From: Blastomyces gilchristii SLH14081
Lineage: Eukaryota > Ascomycota > Eurotiomycetes > Onygenales > Ajellomycetaceae
Assembly (NCBI RefSeq): GCF_000003855.2
Contig: NW_003101677.1
Location: 2,697,197 to 2,761,196 of the forward strand
DNA: 64,000 bases
Direction of reading: 5' to 3'
Notes under the pieces: generated by a model
Seen by the model: the letters and a program-made list of their open reading frames with translations, nothing else
What the model was told of the DNA's origin: nothing
Databases searched by the model: none
Shown: one piece after another, positions 48,089 through 60,976 of the stretch
Position numbering within the stretch: the stretch's first letter is position 1
Layout of the letters: the number at the start of each line of letters is the position of its first letter
Translations under genes and position numbers: made by a program

Positions 48089-51000
48089 TAATCATGTCTA
48101 ACAATAACATGAAAGAACTCTTGAACCTGAGTATAGACACAGTATCACAGTAACTCTGAGTAATGTTGAAATTACAACAACAATAAATAGCTGATATGCA
48201 TGCAACTTAATAACATTAATATAAAGAGATTCAATAATTGTCTCAACAAGAAACCTCTGCGCAGACAATTTCAACACTGACAGAATTAAATATGAATACA
48301 ATATAATCACTGAAGAAATACTTAGATACTTCTACAGCTTTCAATACTTCTGATCTCACTCTCTTTTCAATATAAAGGTTGGAAATACTTGTGAAACTAA
48401 GTGTAAATAAACATATCATCAGTTCATTAACTAATCAAAGTTAGAATATCAATGATTGATTAAAGAATTGTGTGAGACAAAAGTTTCATTCATGAATGAA
48501 AGCATGTAAATCAGTGTTATATACATCTGATAATATTATCAAACATCTTAATATTCTGTTCTGAGATACTGCTATGCAATAGAAGATATTAGATTGATTA
48601 CAGAGTATTCAATAGAGAAATACTTCTTTCACAATATTTATCTCTGATTTCAACATCAACATTCTAGAAGCAGATGATCAATCTTGAGAGTATTAAATGA
48701 AGATTAGCATGCTTAAAAAGACACTCACTTTCAAACTTCTATAGATTCTTATAAGTGTAGACAAAGATCAGACTTATGAAGGCTTCTGCATACAACTTCA
48801 GATATTGAATAATCATCTCATCAAGCTTAAGAGTATACAGAACAGCAGTAGAAGATATTACATCTCAGCTACTCATACATCTATATCAAAGAATAACAAT
48901 ATAGATGCTATGAATTGAGTGAACTCAAACATCTATATATAAACAACAGTTTCTGCTATTCAGACAGACTTCTGAGTTCTCAGAATCACTTCTGAAGAAG
49001 TCACTGATTAATGTCAATAAGAGATGTGTATTAATTATGACTGACTAAAATATATCACTTTCAACTACTGATCAGCTTATATGCCTTCTCATTCAAAAGA
49101 AAGATTAATATCAGCAGTTCACATCAATCACATTACATTAGAGAACGATTCAGAAAATAACTATGAGAATGCTCTGATGAAAAAGAGAAAAGATTAGCTT
49201 CTATTCAAATTCACAAGCAGAAGCTTAAAGAGGTCAGACAACAATGATTTGAAGAGAAAATGATAATGAATGCAATTCTTGTATCTACTGTGATAGATAA
49301 TATATATAATATGAAAGTCATGATAGACAGTGATCTATGTTATTATACAATGATTGAATCTTCAGTTATAAGACATTATAACCTTCAGTGTATTCTCTTA
49401 TCAAAACCTCAACTTCTTACAGAATTTGATAATTTAAAAGACATTCACACTCATCACATGATGAAACTAAACATAGATGTCAGAGAACATCAATGTGAAG
49501 ATGCTTATACATATAAAGTTAATAATCTTGACTATAATCTTATGCTAGAACTTGCCTGACTATCTGAATAAGACATCTTGTAAAATGCTTAAAACAAAAG
49601 CTTAATATTCTCTAATAATAATAGAATTCACAAAGATAATATTCACAAGACTATGAACTTTACACAGATCTCTGTCAATGCTTATAAAACACTCTGAAAA
49701 AGAAGGTATCAATGAGATCACTGATAAAGTCACAGATAGCAGAATTATATAACAATCTATTTCATCAGTCTGACTGATATCAAGAAAGTTCTAGAGAAGT
49801 TATTTCATACTATAATAATAAATTCTCATATAAAACTCTCTTAATAATATCATGAATATCTAGATGTCTTTTAACAAGATAATAATATTACAAACCTACT
49901 TCTCTTATGAGGTTCAGAAGTGAATCACAGTATCAAGTTAAAAAAGAAGAGTGATAAGAACTCTGAATTACTATAAGATTCTCTTTATAACATGTTCTGA
50001 GATGAACTTCTTCTTCTTCACAAGACACTTAATAATCTGTTGAATAAAGAATTTATATATATTAGCAACTTCTTTGCTGCAGCTTCTATTCTCTTTGCAA
50101 AAAAACCAGATGAAGAACTCTGATTCTGTGTGAACTATTAAGAACTGAATAGATTAACAAAGAAAGACTGTTACTCTTTATCTCTTATCAATGAAATTCT
50201 CTCTCATATTGAGTAAGCTCAATAGTTTACAAAGCTAGATATTATTACTGTGTTTCATAAGATTTATATTACTGAAGAAGATGAGTGACTCACAGCATTC
50301 TGAACATGATATAATCTCTTTGAATAAATAGTCACATCTTTCAGACTGACTAACACTCTTAGTATATTTCAGAAGTATATTAACTGAGCACTCTGAGACT
50401 TTCTTGATGAATTTGCATCTATATATCTCAATGATATTCTCATCTTCACTGATGAGTTCAGAAAAGAATATCAAGAATACATGCAAAGAGTATTATAATA
50501 ACTATAAGAAGCAGGACTACTGATAGACATAGATAAGTGTGATTTTGAAGTTAAAAGTAAAAAATATCTAGACTTTATTATAGAAGCTGATAAGAGAATT
50601 TAAATGAATTCTGAGAAGATCTCTGCTATTCTTGAATGAAAAGTCTTATATACTGTGAAAGATGTACAAAGATTCATTGAATTCACTAACTTCTATCAGT
50701 AATTTATATAAAACTTCTCAGATATTACAAGATCACTTACAGAACTCACTAAGAAGAACTCAGTATTTTGATAATCAGCAGACACTGATACTGTATTTAT
50801 ACAGATAAAGAAGATGTTTATTAATATATCTCTGCTAATAATATTTAACTCTGACTGTGAAATAGTTATTGAAGCTGACTTCTCTGACTATATTACAGAG
50901 AAAGCTATATTGCAATATAATGATAAAGATATCTTACAATTATATATCTTCATGTCTAAGCAGTTGAGCCCTGCTGAATGCAACTATGAAATCTATGATA

Positions 51001-52860
51001 AGAAACTTCTTACAATAGTATACTATCTAGAAGAATGAGACTCTGAGCTCTGAAGTGTCTTCAAATTTGAGATAATCACAGATTATAAGAATCTCAAATA
51101 CTTCACAATCACTTACAAGCTTATTGAATATCAGATGTGATGATCTGAGCTATTAAGCTGTTTTCACTTTACTATATACTATCATCTCAGCAGTCAGAAC
51201 TCAATAACAGATGCTCTCTTATAATAAGAGTAAGATATGCCTTTCAATGTAACAGATACTTATTGAATGAACTGAGAATATCAGCTTCTAGATCTGAAGA
51301 TATTAGTTGATCAAGATAAAACAACTTATGACATTATACACACTTCTTCAATTAGAACATTCTCTCTCTAAACTGCTATTAACACTGATACTGATATTAA
51401 CACTGACACTGATAGTAATATCTCAACTTCTTCTGAATCTACACTGAATGAATTATAGCATATAACAGCTTAAACTGATGAACTTCTTTAAGTACTTATC
51501 AAAGCAGTATATTAGAAGGTACTCCGATTCTCTTCAGAACTACATATAAGAATCAACATCTCAGAATACTCAATCAATGATAATAACACTCTGTAATTTT
51601 ATAAATAACACTGAGTCTCTCACTCTGAACTCTTACATACTCAGATAATGTAAGAGATACATAACTCATATATAACTGATCACTCAGGTTATGAATAATT
51701 GTATTAAATAATCTCTCAAGAGTTCTACTGATCTGAGATATTAAACAGCATCAGATATTTTATTTAAAACTACAACTATTATTCTTTCATCATTTCATAA
51801 AAGAATTACAGAAAAGATCTACTTAAATCACTCATTATCTCTCATAGAATCTGATAAGATGTAGTAATTAACTTCACTATTAATCTCTCTGAGAGTAAGA
51901 ATTATAGAAACATTCTGATTATTATGAACTGATTAAGTAAAGATGTAATATTGAAATCTTGTAATAAGATAAATACTAAACAAGTTATTGAAGTCTTTCT
52001 ACAGAGCTCATTCTATTGAATGTATGAATTACTGAGATCTATAGTCTTAGATCAGAGTTATCAATTTGTAAGTACTCTCTAAACAAGAATCTATCAAGTT
52101 CTCAAGATTATATATTATTTATTAACTGTCTATTACTCTGAGAGCAATGATACATTAGAATGAATAATTCAGATAATAAAGAACTATCTGTATAAGTTCT
52201 GTAATTATTTATAGAATGATTGATATAATCTTCTTCTATACACAGAGATTACTATAAATAGATAAGATGCTATTTCAATAGATATAAGTCTGTTCTTTCT
52301 TACACACAGTTATTCTATGAAAGTGTTGAATCTTCTAGAGATTACACAGTTTATACTAAAGCTTTACAGTTCAATTCAGATCACTGATAAAATAGTAATA
52401 AAGCTTTAAAATATCTGTGACTGAGCAGAAGCCTTTATAATAAACACTAAATAAGATTAAGAAGATTGAATTAATGTTCACTGAGATCTTACTAAATAAT
52501 ATAAGATAGAAGATCTGATATGATTGAATCTTAATAATATATAGATCACACACTCATCTCATATACTAGATTATTATTATATTAAGTATAAAGTGATGAA
52601 AGTTCTAGACAGTTATAACTACTGTCTTGATACATTATCAGAGATTTATAATGTCTTCTATATAAGCTTGCTTCACTGTGCTGTTATCAATTCATTTCTC
52701 AACTGACTTTCAACTGACAGTCATCAGAAATCATAGAAGAAGATAACAAACTTGAATGAAAGATTGAAGATATTCTTGATAAGAGATCTCACAGCTGCAG
52801 CTAATAATATCTTATAAAATAAGTTGACTATAATTATCTGAGTTGAACTCTGAGTTTCAT
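48089..52860 (+). pseudogene. Gypsy-1f gag-pol with chromodomain, broken
   Basis: Forward counterpart of the Gypsy-1a polyprotein. Gag begins near 48094 (MSNNNMKEL). The knuckle region near 49030-49075 has lost several ligands. The protease and RNase H pieces listed for the element remain open; the RT YxDD box reads YLND near 50430 (Asp mutated to Asn). The chromodomain segment reads KIEDILDKRSHSCS before YLIKxVDYNYL. Stops prevent expression. Confidence 0.8.
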
Positions 52861-52924
52861 GTTATCTGAGATCACAGCCCTTGACTACTGAGAACTACAC
52901 ACAATCAGGGAAGAAGAGAACTAA

Positions 52925-53228
52925 TGTAGCAGGCTGCGCTTAATTAATTATATAGATTATTTCATTACACTTCACAGATTTCTACTAAGACTCTGATTCT
53001 CAGTTATTAATTCTCTGCTAAAGCTTCAATGCTCAGTCACTAATTCTCAGCTGAAAACTTACAGAATTTCTATTCTTTCACTCTGAAGCTTCACTATATA
53101 CATATATAAATATTCACTCTGATTATCAATCTCTGTACTTTCTCTTTCTTTTTCTTTTCTAATGTTTTTCACTTTTGTATTATAAAATCTATATGTTATA
53201 CTAATCTATTCAGTGTAGACCTCTTACA
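52925..53228 (+). repeat. Gypsy-1f 3' LTR
   Basis: 304 bp; TGTAGCAGGCTGCGC to GACCTCTTACA, followed by the CACTG duplication. Confidence 0.92.
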
Positions 53229-53583
53229 CACTGTATCTATACTTGTATTTAAGAGTTCTCTTATATTGCCAGTAGATATAGCTATATTATTTATCAGATA
53301 TGAGATATCTGTGAAATTAAAAGAAGTGTAATTGTATAAATATCTTATATATCTAAGATATTAGAACTCTCAGATCTTTTACAGATATTCTCTTATATAA
53401 TCTTATTCTCTTCATAGAATCTTGTCACAGAGTTAGAGTGACTGATAAGTAAGCTTCTATTTAGAGACTCAGTATTCATTTAACTAGTTATTTATTTCTC
53501 TCTTTCTTATATATTATTACATATTCAGATATCTTCTCAATAAATAATTATTTCTAATAAGAAGACAGTGAATGTTTTTCAAG

Positions 53584-53870
53584 AATAAAAGGCCTACACT
53601 GAATAGATCAGTATGATATTTATAGGTCTTATAATATAAAAGTGGAAAATATTAGAGAAGAAAAAGAAAGAGAAAATACAGAAATTAATAATTGAAGTGA
53701 ATATTTATATGTGTATGTGATGATGTACGCGGTGAAGCTTCGGGGCGGAAGAATAGAAATTCCGTGGGTTTTTCAGCTGAGGATTGATGACTGAGAATCG
53801 GAGCTTTCAGCGGGAATCTATGAAGTGTAATGAAATAGTCTATATAATTGATCGGGCGCAGCCCGCCACA
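53584..53870 (-). repeat. Gypsy-1e 5' LTR
   Basis: About 287 bp, reverse, ending GCGCAGCCCGCCACA. The left edge is mutated (AATAAAAGG in place of TGTAAGAGG). Confidence 0.85.
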
Positions 53871-55538
53871 CTTCTTCTGCTCTTCAATTTGAAAAGGCCT
53901 GTATAAACTATACTCTGAGAGTCATAAAGATATGCTTAAATTATATAATCAGAGAAAGAGTCTCTTCTTCATTTTCATCAATTAACCCAGAAAATAAACT
54001 GTATTAGAATAGATTTCTTTATTGAAATAAAAATAATTCTTTAAAGAAAATACTCTCTTGAATATACAGACTATATTCACTGATTAAAAATTAATTTTCT
54101 TTATTAAATATTAAGAAAATTGATTATGAGCAGATATCTTTCTAAAGATAAAAGTTGAAATCTCTCATAGACTTATAAATAAGTGAACTATCTAAAGAGA
54201 GAGAATATAAATAGAATTTAAAGAAGATCTCTACAATTAATATAAAAGACTCTATTCTGATTTACTCAAATAACTTAAAAAATAAGAGTTTGAACAGATT
54301 AGATGCAGACATTACTTATACTAAAGATAATACTAATTTTATCTCAGATTTCAGAAATTTAGACTGTGAATCTGAGGTCTTTAATACTGAACTATTTATA
54401 GTAGTAAAAGCATTTAAACTTATTAAAATAAAATCTTATAAAAGAGAAAATAGTTTGAAAGAGATATAAATATTCTCTGATAGTTAAGTTACTTTGAAAA
54501 GACTTAGAAATAGTTAGATTTATAATAATCAAGAAAATCTTGAACTCATTTTAAATTCTGTTATAAAAATTTCAAAGAGAAGAATATTAAAACTGATAAT
54601 TTATCTACACTAAGTTTCTACTTATATAAATATTCATGACAATGAATTGACTAATTCAGTAGTAAAAAGAAGTTCAGAATTAAGTAGATTTATTTGAAAA
54701 ACAGTGTTCTAATCTTTTATAAAGAGAAAGATAGAAGAATCTTGTTTAAATAAGTAAAATAACAGCTGACAGAAATAAAAGAAAAGTATATATTATTCAA
54801 GATTTAAAATAAAACTCAAGTGAAAATCTTGTTTAATTAAATATAAAAAGAAAGTATTCTCATCTATGATTCAGCTGAAACTAGAATATAATTATTTTAA
54901 ATCTTTTATATAAAGATTTAACAATAGATTTAATTCAATGAAATACTTATTCTACAATACAAATGAAAATTCTGAGTATATTATAATATATTATATATTA
55001 TACAATAGTCTCAGAGTCAGATTGAAAGAGAAGTATAATTTAGATTAATTAAATATAAGATTCTTATTCTTAATTGAGATAGAAATTAAGTACTTAATAA
55101 ACTTTCTATTAGAAACTCAAGCAGCTATAAGAAAATAACTGAATTCAGAAATATTTGAATATAAAGAGATGAAAATTATACACTATTTTTTAATATTTTT
55201 ATTTTATTATAGTTTTTCTTTACTTTACTTTTTCTTTTCTGTTCTTTTCTATTTACTTATTTAATATATCTATCTTTAAGACTTTATTCTCTTTTCTTTT
55301 GTCATGATATTTTCAAATGATTTCAAAGTATCAGATGATGTTAAAATACTGTGATTTATAAACAGTTTTTATATTCTGAGCTGAAATTTTCTGATTCTAC
55401 ATATCTGAAATTGATAAATGTAAAATAGTTGACTTTATAGATATTAGAAAACCTCTGAGAACTAAAAGTTCTCAGGTAGATATTATAGTCTCTGACCGTA
55501 TACATCTATAATTGAAGAATAATAATAATAATAATAAT
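53871..55538 (+). mobile_element. LINE copy C, 3' fragment
   Basis: Last 1.67 kb of the LINE: end of RT, RNase H (IYSNNLKNK near 54262), C-terminal finger, 3' hairpin with a perfect 9-bp stem (CTGAGAACT 55455-55463, AGTTCTCAG 55467-55475) and (TAA)n tail. The left edge is the Gypsy-1e insertion point. The upstream part of this LINE is not next to the other side of Gypsy-1e and appears deleted. Confidence 0.85.
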
Positions 55539-57130
55539 CTTAATAAGAGGCATGAAAAAGCTCTTTGTAAAAGGTATAATATATTTTAATCTTCTTTATA
55601 TATAATTAAATCAGTTTTATTCTCAACTATAATCTAGTAATTCATTTTATTAAATGCTTAAGATCTACTTTATATAAATATTCGATCAATTCTTTAATAA
55701 TTGACTAAGACTGCTTATCAGAGTTAGAAGTTATATTAATATCAAAGTCAGAAGAGTCATAACTAAAGTCAGAGTCAGAACTTATAAGATAAGAAAGATG
55801 TTTTAGACTATATATGCAGAATATTATTATGAAGAAATTTCAGAGAGAAAAGAAGTAAGAATAAAAGATATTAAAGCTAGAAGTTAGAGATTAACTAACA
55901 TTATATAAGAGATCTTTAAAGAGAAAGAATTAATGAAATAACTAGATAAGATTTGTATATAATATTTATATCAGCTAGCACGTACTTGAAAGTTAAGTGC
56001 TTGTAATTAGAGAGAGTATTAACTGAATACTCTATATAAGATTACATAACTCACACATCTATAGAATACTACGCGGTTAAATTAATATATAATTAATTAA
56101 TCTTTCATTGTCATTATATTTCAGTTTATATACTTATATATAATTAATAGCTGCTAACTCTATTAGTTATATAAGAGATAGAAATAAAAGTAATAAATCT
56201 GTAAAAAGTAAGATTTCTTATAACTGTAATTACTACTACTATAATATAATAAAATACTTTTTATAAAAGTGTAATATAATTTATCTCTGCAAAGATTTAA
56301 TTCTTCTTCATTTATAATTTATATTAATTTTATACATATTCTGTTTTCTTCTATATAAATATAATTATAGATTTATATAGCTTTTATAATTAAAAAATTC
56401 ACTGCAATTTTTTTTTCTTTTTTATATTCTGTATGAATATAGCTGTAGATTTATACAGTTTTTATAATTAATTTAAATTATTTTATTAATTAGAACACTG
56501 CACAGAGTACTACTATATTTATAAAAAATAATTATTAAAAAATATTATAATTACTATATTTAAAGTGAGAACTTATTTATAAATTATATTAATTTTTAAA
56601 ATTATATATATCAGCTATTATTATAATGATATAAAAAATTATTATTTTCATTATTTAAGTAAGTTTATACTATGAATTCAAGCATAAATTAATAATAAGT
56701 TAATATATAATTAAACAACTTAATCATCAATTTCAAGAAAAAGAAGAAGAAAAAGAAGAAAATAAAAAAAAAAGATAAAAATAAAAGTGTAAAAGAAAAT
56801 GAAAGAGAAGACGAAGAAAAAGAAGAAAAAAGAAAAAAAATTATTATAATTATTAAATAGAATTTTCCACTTTATAAATAATTTACTACTATTATTATAA
56901 TTTTAATTTCAATCTATTTTTTCAAATATCAGATTAGAGATGATAGTATTAAGTTATTTAATATTAAAAACATTGAGATTAAATACTTACACTGTGAGAA
57001 TATTTCTTTTCAAAGAAACTTAAATCATGTTCACAGTCTGTTAAAAATAACTATTAAATTCATTAAAAATGATTGAATAGTTTATAAGTTATATAAGTGT
57101 TTTTTTTTTATTTATTTAAGTTATTACAGA
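55539..57130. other. AT-rich border region, no gene seen
   Basis: Extremely AT-rich. A purine-only block (A/G, mainly GAA repeats) lies at about 56738-56840. Around 55990-56180 there is LTR-like wording (GTATTAACTGAATACTC, then ATAACTCACACATC), possibly a decayed Copia LTR, but I cannot define ends. No reading frame of note. Confidence 0.5.
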
Positions 57131-57973
57131 GCAGAATGATGATGAAAATATTCAATTCTAATATATTGTAATCTGTCTGTAGAATTGCTGTTTGCTAATG
57201 TCAACTAGCTCTGCAATAATTACCACATCAAGGCTTGTCACTTGTGTGCTACAAAAACATTTTATGAGTTAGGACGTTGGTAGCCACTGTAAAAATCAAC
57301 AGTAAGTAGTATCCCTGGCTATAGAGTCGCAGGTTAAGCGCGTGTGTTGCAGTGAATATCGATCTGATTTGAGCATAGCTAACCTGGATGGAGGTTTTAC
57401 GTTAGAGATAGTTATAGTGAGTGATGGCTTGGTTATGACTGAGGCTAAGGAAGGATGCTACATGGGAGTAGCTTGCTGCTATGTCCAGCATGTCCTCCCT
57501 TTCCCGTCTTCCCCGTCTTCCCCGTCTTCACCGTCTTCCTGTTTATTCGGGAGTGACTATACTGCCTCCCTCCCTGGGTTGGAGTATACTGGAAATGGAA
57601 CACAGGAGCAGCCCGGTATGGGGAAGCAACTGCCAGAGTTGACACTGGGCGACGAGGATGCCTTCCTCGTCTTGCACGGCGCCGACACATGGGGGACTTC
57701 CACATAAAGAAAGGAGGAATTTGCTCTGTTTACTGTTTTGCTTCTTCTCTTCTCTTCTCTTTTTTCTTCCAATTCCTCCCCATTATCTCCCCATCCCACC
57801 GTTCACCACTATCTCATAGCCTACGGATAGGAGTCTGGCTTTCTGAGGGAGCTCCGCTTTTGCTCAGCGTCTGTTTGTTTGTATCAGTTCCTAGCAACTT
57901 TGTGTCCATTCCTCCCCAGTCGCAGAAACAGCAAAAGAAAGATCAGTTGGTCCGCCTATTAAAGCCTCTAACC
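57131..57973 (+). promoter_or_regulatory. Upstream region of the first host gene
   Basis: Composition changes to normal genic GC within about 100 bp of 57150. A run of nine-base CCGTCTTCC units lies at 57504-57540 and pyrimidine tracts follow at about 57736-57780, as is common before fungal start codons. An open frame at 57342-57707 (121 codons, with SPS repeats from the nine-base units) has no recognisable domain; I regard it as leader or promoter sequence. Confidence 0.5.
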
Positions 57974-60062
57974 ATGCGTTTTGAGAACTGGGACGTCCTC
58001 CTTTTCCCTGACGGTTCGAAGGTGCCCATTCAAGAATTCAAGACGCAATGCTTCGTGACTAGGGACAGTGGTTAGTTACCGTCCTCCGTCTCTTTTATAT
58101 TTTCTTCTCTGCATGGCGTCTATACGACTGAAAACTGAGCGAATTTTCCTCTGGGGGTAAACCCCTTCCGTAGAATCTCCCTACATGCATATCGAATCTT
58201 TGGTCACTGCTTCCTCCCACCCTCTTCAGCCAAGTTATGCCCAGGGCATCATTGGCTACACTCCTATCTTGACGACCTTTGTCCCTAGCATGTCTCGCAA
58301 CAGTCCGTTTAGGATTTCTATCCATAGTTGGAAGAAGCCGGCTCCCACGAGGATGATGGAGAGCCTGATGCAGCCGGATGACTCTGTCATGTTTGAGATG
58401 CGGGTGTTTATTGATGGAATATTTATTGCGTGTGTAAAATCTGATGATTTCAAAATCCACCAGGCATCTTGTACTAATTTTACTTCTTTAACCCCCTTAA
58501 GTGGGAGTCTGACCAACCAGAGGACTGGGTGGCCTCAAGTTATCGGTACGTTATATCCTGTGTTATGTGTTATTATGTTTTTTGTTCTGATTATGGCCTT
58601 GTTAATGGCAAATATAGATTCCAATTCTCGTAAGTCGATCAATAATATGATATACGCCGTTTGCGAAGCTTGCTCATAGCTAAACACTTTATGTACCAGA
58701 TGTCGACAAAAATGGCGACCAGGATTGTTTACACTTCCCGGCGTTCCATGAAGAGATGCTTCAACAGAGCCACTGGGAAGCCGGGGAAGAGTTTGGCCGT
58801 ATCAAAATTGTTGTTGCGGAAGGGTTTTCTCGACCCAATCGAAATCCCCCATTCGAAAGAGTTAGGAATCTCGTTTTCTTCTCTTTCCAACATGCTCCGT
58901 TGAGTAAGCCGCGTCCGTACCCAGCCACTACACTTGGACATAAACTTATCATGGCACCACAGATATTTTGGAAGGCTCGAATTTAGCCTGGCCAAACCCG
59001 GGAATGTGGCATCAGGCCTCACGCCCCAGTTTCAAATACCATCTTGGGGTCGACTATGGTGGTATTAGGGAAAATGAAGATGCTCACTCCCACTCTCCAA
59101 CTCGCCCAGAGCCTCGTGGAATTGGTATCTCGGACGCTAGTCGCTCCTCGCAATACACAACCTGGCCCCAGCGGCTTTATCCTACTCCTCAGACGTCTTG
59201 GGCACGGCCCGCATTACCGGCGAGGGACTCTAGATGGCCTTTGCAACCTGTAGTCCAGGACCCCTTCATTGATTCTTTCAGGGAGCCGGGTCTCAGTCGG
59301 CGTTCCCGCTCAACCTTGGACGACGTGTCAATGCCAGACTATGCTGCATCAAGCTCCAATAGCAGCCGAGCAATATCTAACATGACAGGCATCAGTTTCG
59401 GACAGCACAGTAAAGAGCCTAGTGCTATTGCACCGATTGATGATGAACAGTATAACCAGCTGATCGAGGCACTGAGTCCAGGGAAATTGACCAGTGGAAC
59501 TCATGCACCGACAAACACACCATCTTCAGCTCATCCCATGGCGTCCAAGCAGTGTGCGGCTAAAGAATCTCGAGCTCGTCGGTCCCATTCGAAACATCCA
59601 AGTCGCCCTGGAGCTTTAAAAGAACTGTCCCAGCCAGGAGTACGGGCTGTTTCGGGATCGAGTCCCCGATCAGATAGCGATGAAGGTCTTGGGAGCGAAA
59701 ATGCACCGCTTCCGTCAAATCTGCTCAGCCCAAACCCAAAGGTGAAAGGGAAGAAGGAGGGTACTGGGAGCGAGGTAGACACACCGCTCTATGGCTCTAA
59801 TAGAGTACTCACGAATAGCGCGAAAACGGTCAGAAGATCACAGAGTAGCATTACTGCATCCGCTGAATCGAAACGCAAAAGGTTGGGTACTTCAGAACAA
59901 GTGGAAATTGCAGAAGACACCGAATCCGGCAGCCCTTCACCTACCAAAAAAATATCCCGCCTGGAGGCCAAAGACTTGAGCCCCCGGTCGACACTCGAAG
60001 AAGCTCTGGAGGCAAGAACAAGAGTCACTGCCACAAGACGAGAAACAGAGGCGTCGGGGTAA
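57974..60062 (+). CDS. Conserved fungal protein of unknown function, 5 exons, 566 residues
   Basis: I do not recognise a named family. Proposed exons are 57974-58070, 58174-58429, 58502-58545, 58700-58903 and 58963-60062; together 1701 nt, in phase throughout, with donors GTTAGT, GTGTGT, GTACGT and GTAAGC, AG acceptors, and branch-like TACTAAT in intron 2 and GCTAAAC in intron 3. The start is the ATG giving MRFENWDVLLFPDG. Residues 1 to about 235 form a compact, conserved-looking domain (PIQEFKTQCFVTRDS, FRISIHSWKKPAP, FHEEMLQQSHWEAGEEFGRI, LAWPNPGMWHQ) without an obvious active site, signal peptide or membrane segment. The remaining 330 residues are Ser/Pro-rich and probably disordered, with basic KRKR near residue 502 that could act in nuclear import. 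The exon model is strong; the role is unknown. Confidence 0.8.
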
Positions 60063-60976
60063 ATGGTTCTAGTTGGTTGTAATTGTTAGCTAACAATCCC
60101 CTGGAACTTTTACAAGTCTAGCTAGCAATATAAGACTATACCAGATGGAGGGGTATAGGATTACTGATACAGCGTCACTCTTACACTACTCGATATCAGC
60201 AGCACACCTCAAAACGGAAAGACCATTCTATGGTATTGACCAAGTTAGCAGAATTCATGTTTGCCAGTCTTTTTTGTGGTTTCGTTTTCCCTTTATTCTG
60301 TTTATTTGTTTTCCCTCTCTTTCCCACTTCTAGTCTTATGGTCTAGCTAGGGCCGTATCGGAACAGCTATCCGTTGGGGAAATGTAAAGCAGCAGTTACA
60401 GAGCTCTATCCCTCGTTGAGGGCTTTTAACACTTAGCAGGTGGGGTGTAATGCGGGCGTGGTTTCTCGTATGTTTTTGGTGGTTCCTTTTGTTATTGTGC
60501 CGCAATCCAGGTAATTGAGTCTCCTACAGAAGAGACTCCTGGTATCTCCTTCCCCTCTTCCCTGTGCTGGCTTCCTGTCTTCCTGTTTATTCGCCTGGAG
60601 GGAATAAGGGACGCTTTTTTCCGCCGAGCCCCTTGGCCGTTTGTCTCCCAGCAACCAATCCTTAGAAATATGGAATGTGCTTGCCGCCCATATCAGATCA
60701 TCTCGTTCGCTTGATATCGCATTGCTGTTTCTCCGGGAGATGTCTAGCGTGCGGATGTTGCTGCTGCTTTTTTTAGTCCCTTATTGTTTGTTTTGTTGCT
60801 GCGGGCGAATTGGTCGCGTCCTATATCAATTGCCTCTTCACCTGAATTATGCCAGGGAGATCCCGTCACCAGACCTGCTGCCTTTCTCTCTTCAACTTGT
60901 CAATGTTCTAAGTAATAACCATTGCCTCTTTATACTTTTTCCCTTTCATTTCTTTTGATACCAACAGTTATATTGC
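60063..60976 (+). promoter_or_regulatory. Intergenic region between the two host genes
   Basis: It should hold the 3' end of the upstream gene and the promoter of the next. A pyrimidine-rich block (60545-60595) includes GTCTTCCTGTTTATTCG, the same 17 bases as at 57533-57549 upstream of the first gene. A second T/C-rich tract at about 60925-60957 precedes the start codon at 60977. I see no RNA gene or repeat. Confidence 0.45.

Larger units (their letters stand above)
47494..53233 (+). mobile_element. Gypsy-1f, complete element, with 5-bp TSD
   Basis: Element 47499-53228 (5730 bp) in the gag region of Gypsy-1e, with duplication CACTG at 47494-47498 and 53229-53233. Domains in order: gag, protease (open at 49260-49559, MIDSDLCYYTMIESSVIRHY with D-S-G mutated to DSD), RT (about 49950-50480), RNase H (open piece 50814-51038, VIEADFSDYITEKAILQ), integrase (about 51650-52320) and chromodomain (about 52740-52850). 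It belongs to subfamily II. Its first base run is TCTGGCGGG rather than TGTGGCGGG. Confidence 0.92.
46144..53870 (-). mobile_element. Gypsy-1e, 3'-truncated, reverse, interrupted by Gypsy-1f
   Basis: Reverse-strand protease and gag sequence (46144-47498), resuming after Gypsy-1f at 53234 and ending in the 5' LTR (53584-53870). The right edge lies in LINE C at CTTCTTCTGCT, which matches the uninterrupted LINE sequence near 36560, so Gypsy-1e inserted into LINE C. The pol half and 3' LTR are missing. Confidence 0.82.

Noticed and set aside
55980..56180. A second Copia LTR
   Set aside because: Some wording resembles fungal Copia LTRs, but I could not place TG..CA ends, a primer site or a duplication.
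57342..57707. A 121-codon gene with Ser-Pro repeats
   Set aside because: The repeats come from a nine-base DNA repeat, no domain is visible, and it overlaps the likely promoter and leader of the gene at 57974.
57689..57973. An N-terminal extension of the gene at 57974 (the frame is open upstream)
   Set aside because: The upstream part translates to low-complexity Phe/Ser/Leu sequence from pyrimidine tracts, and the protein starting MRFENWDVLLFP looks complete.
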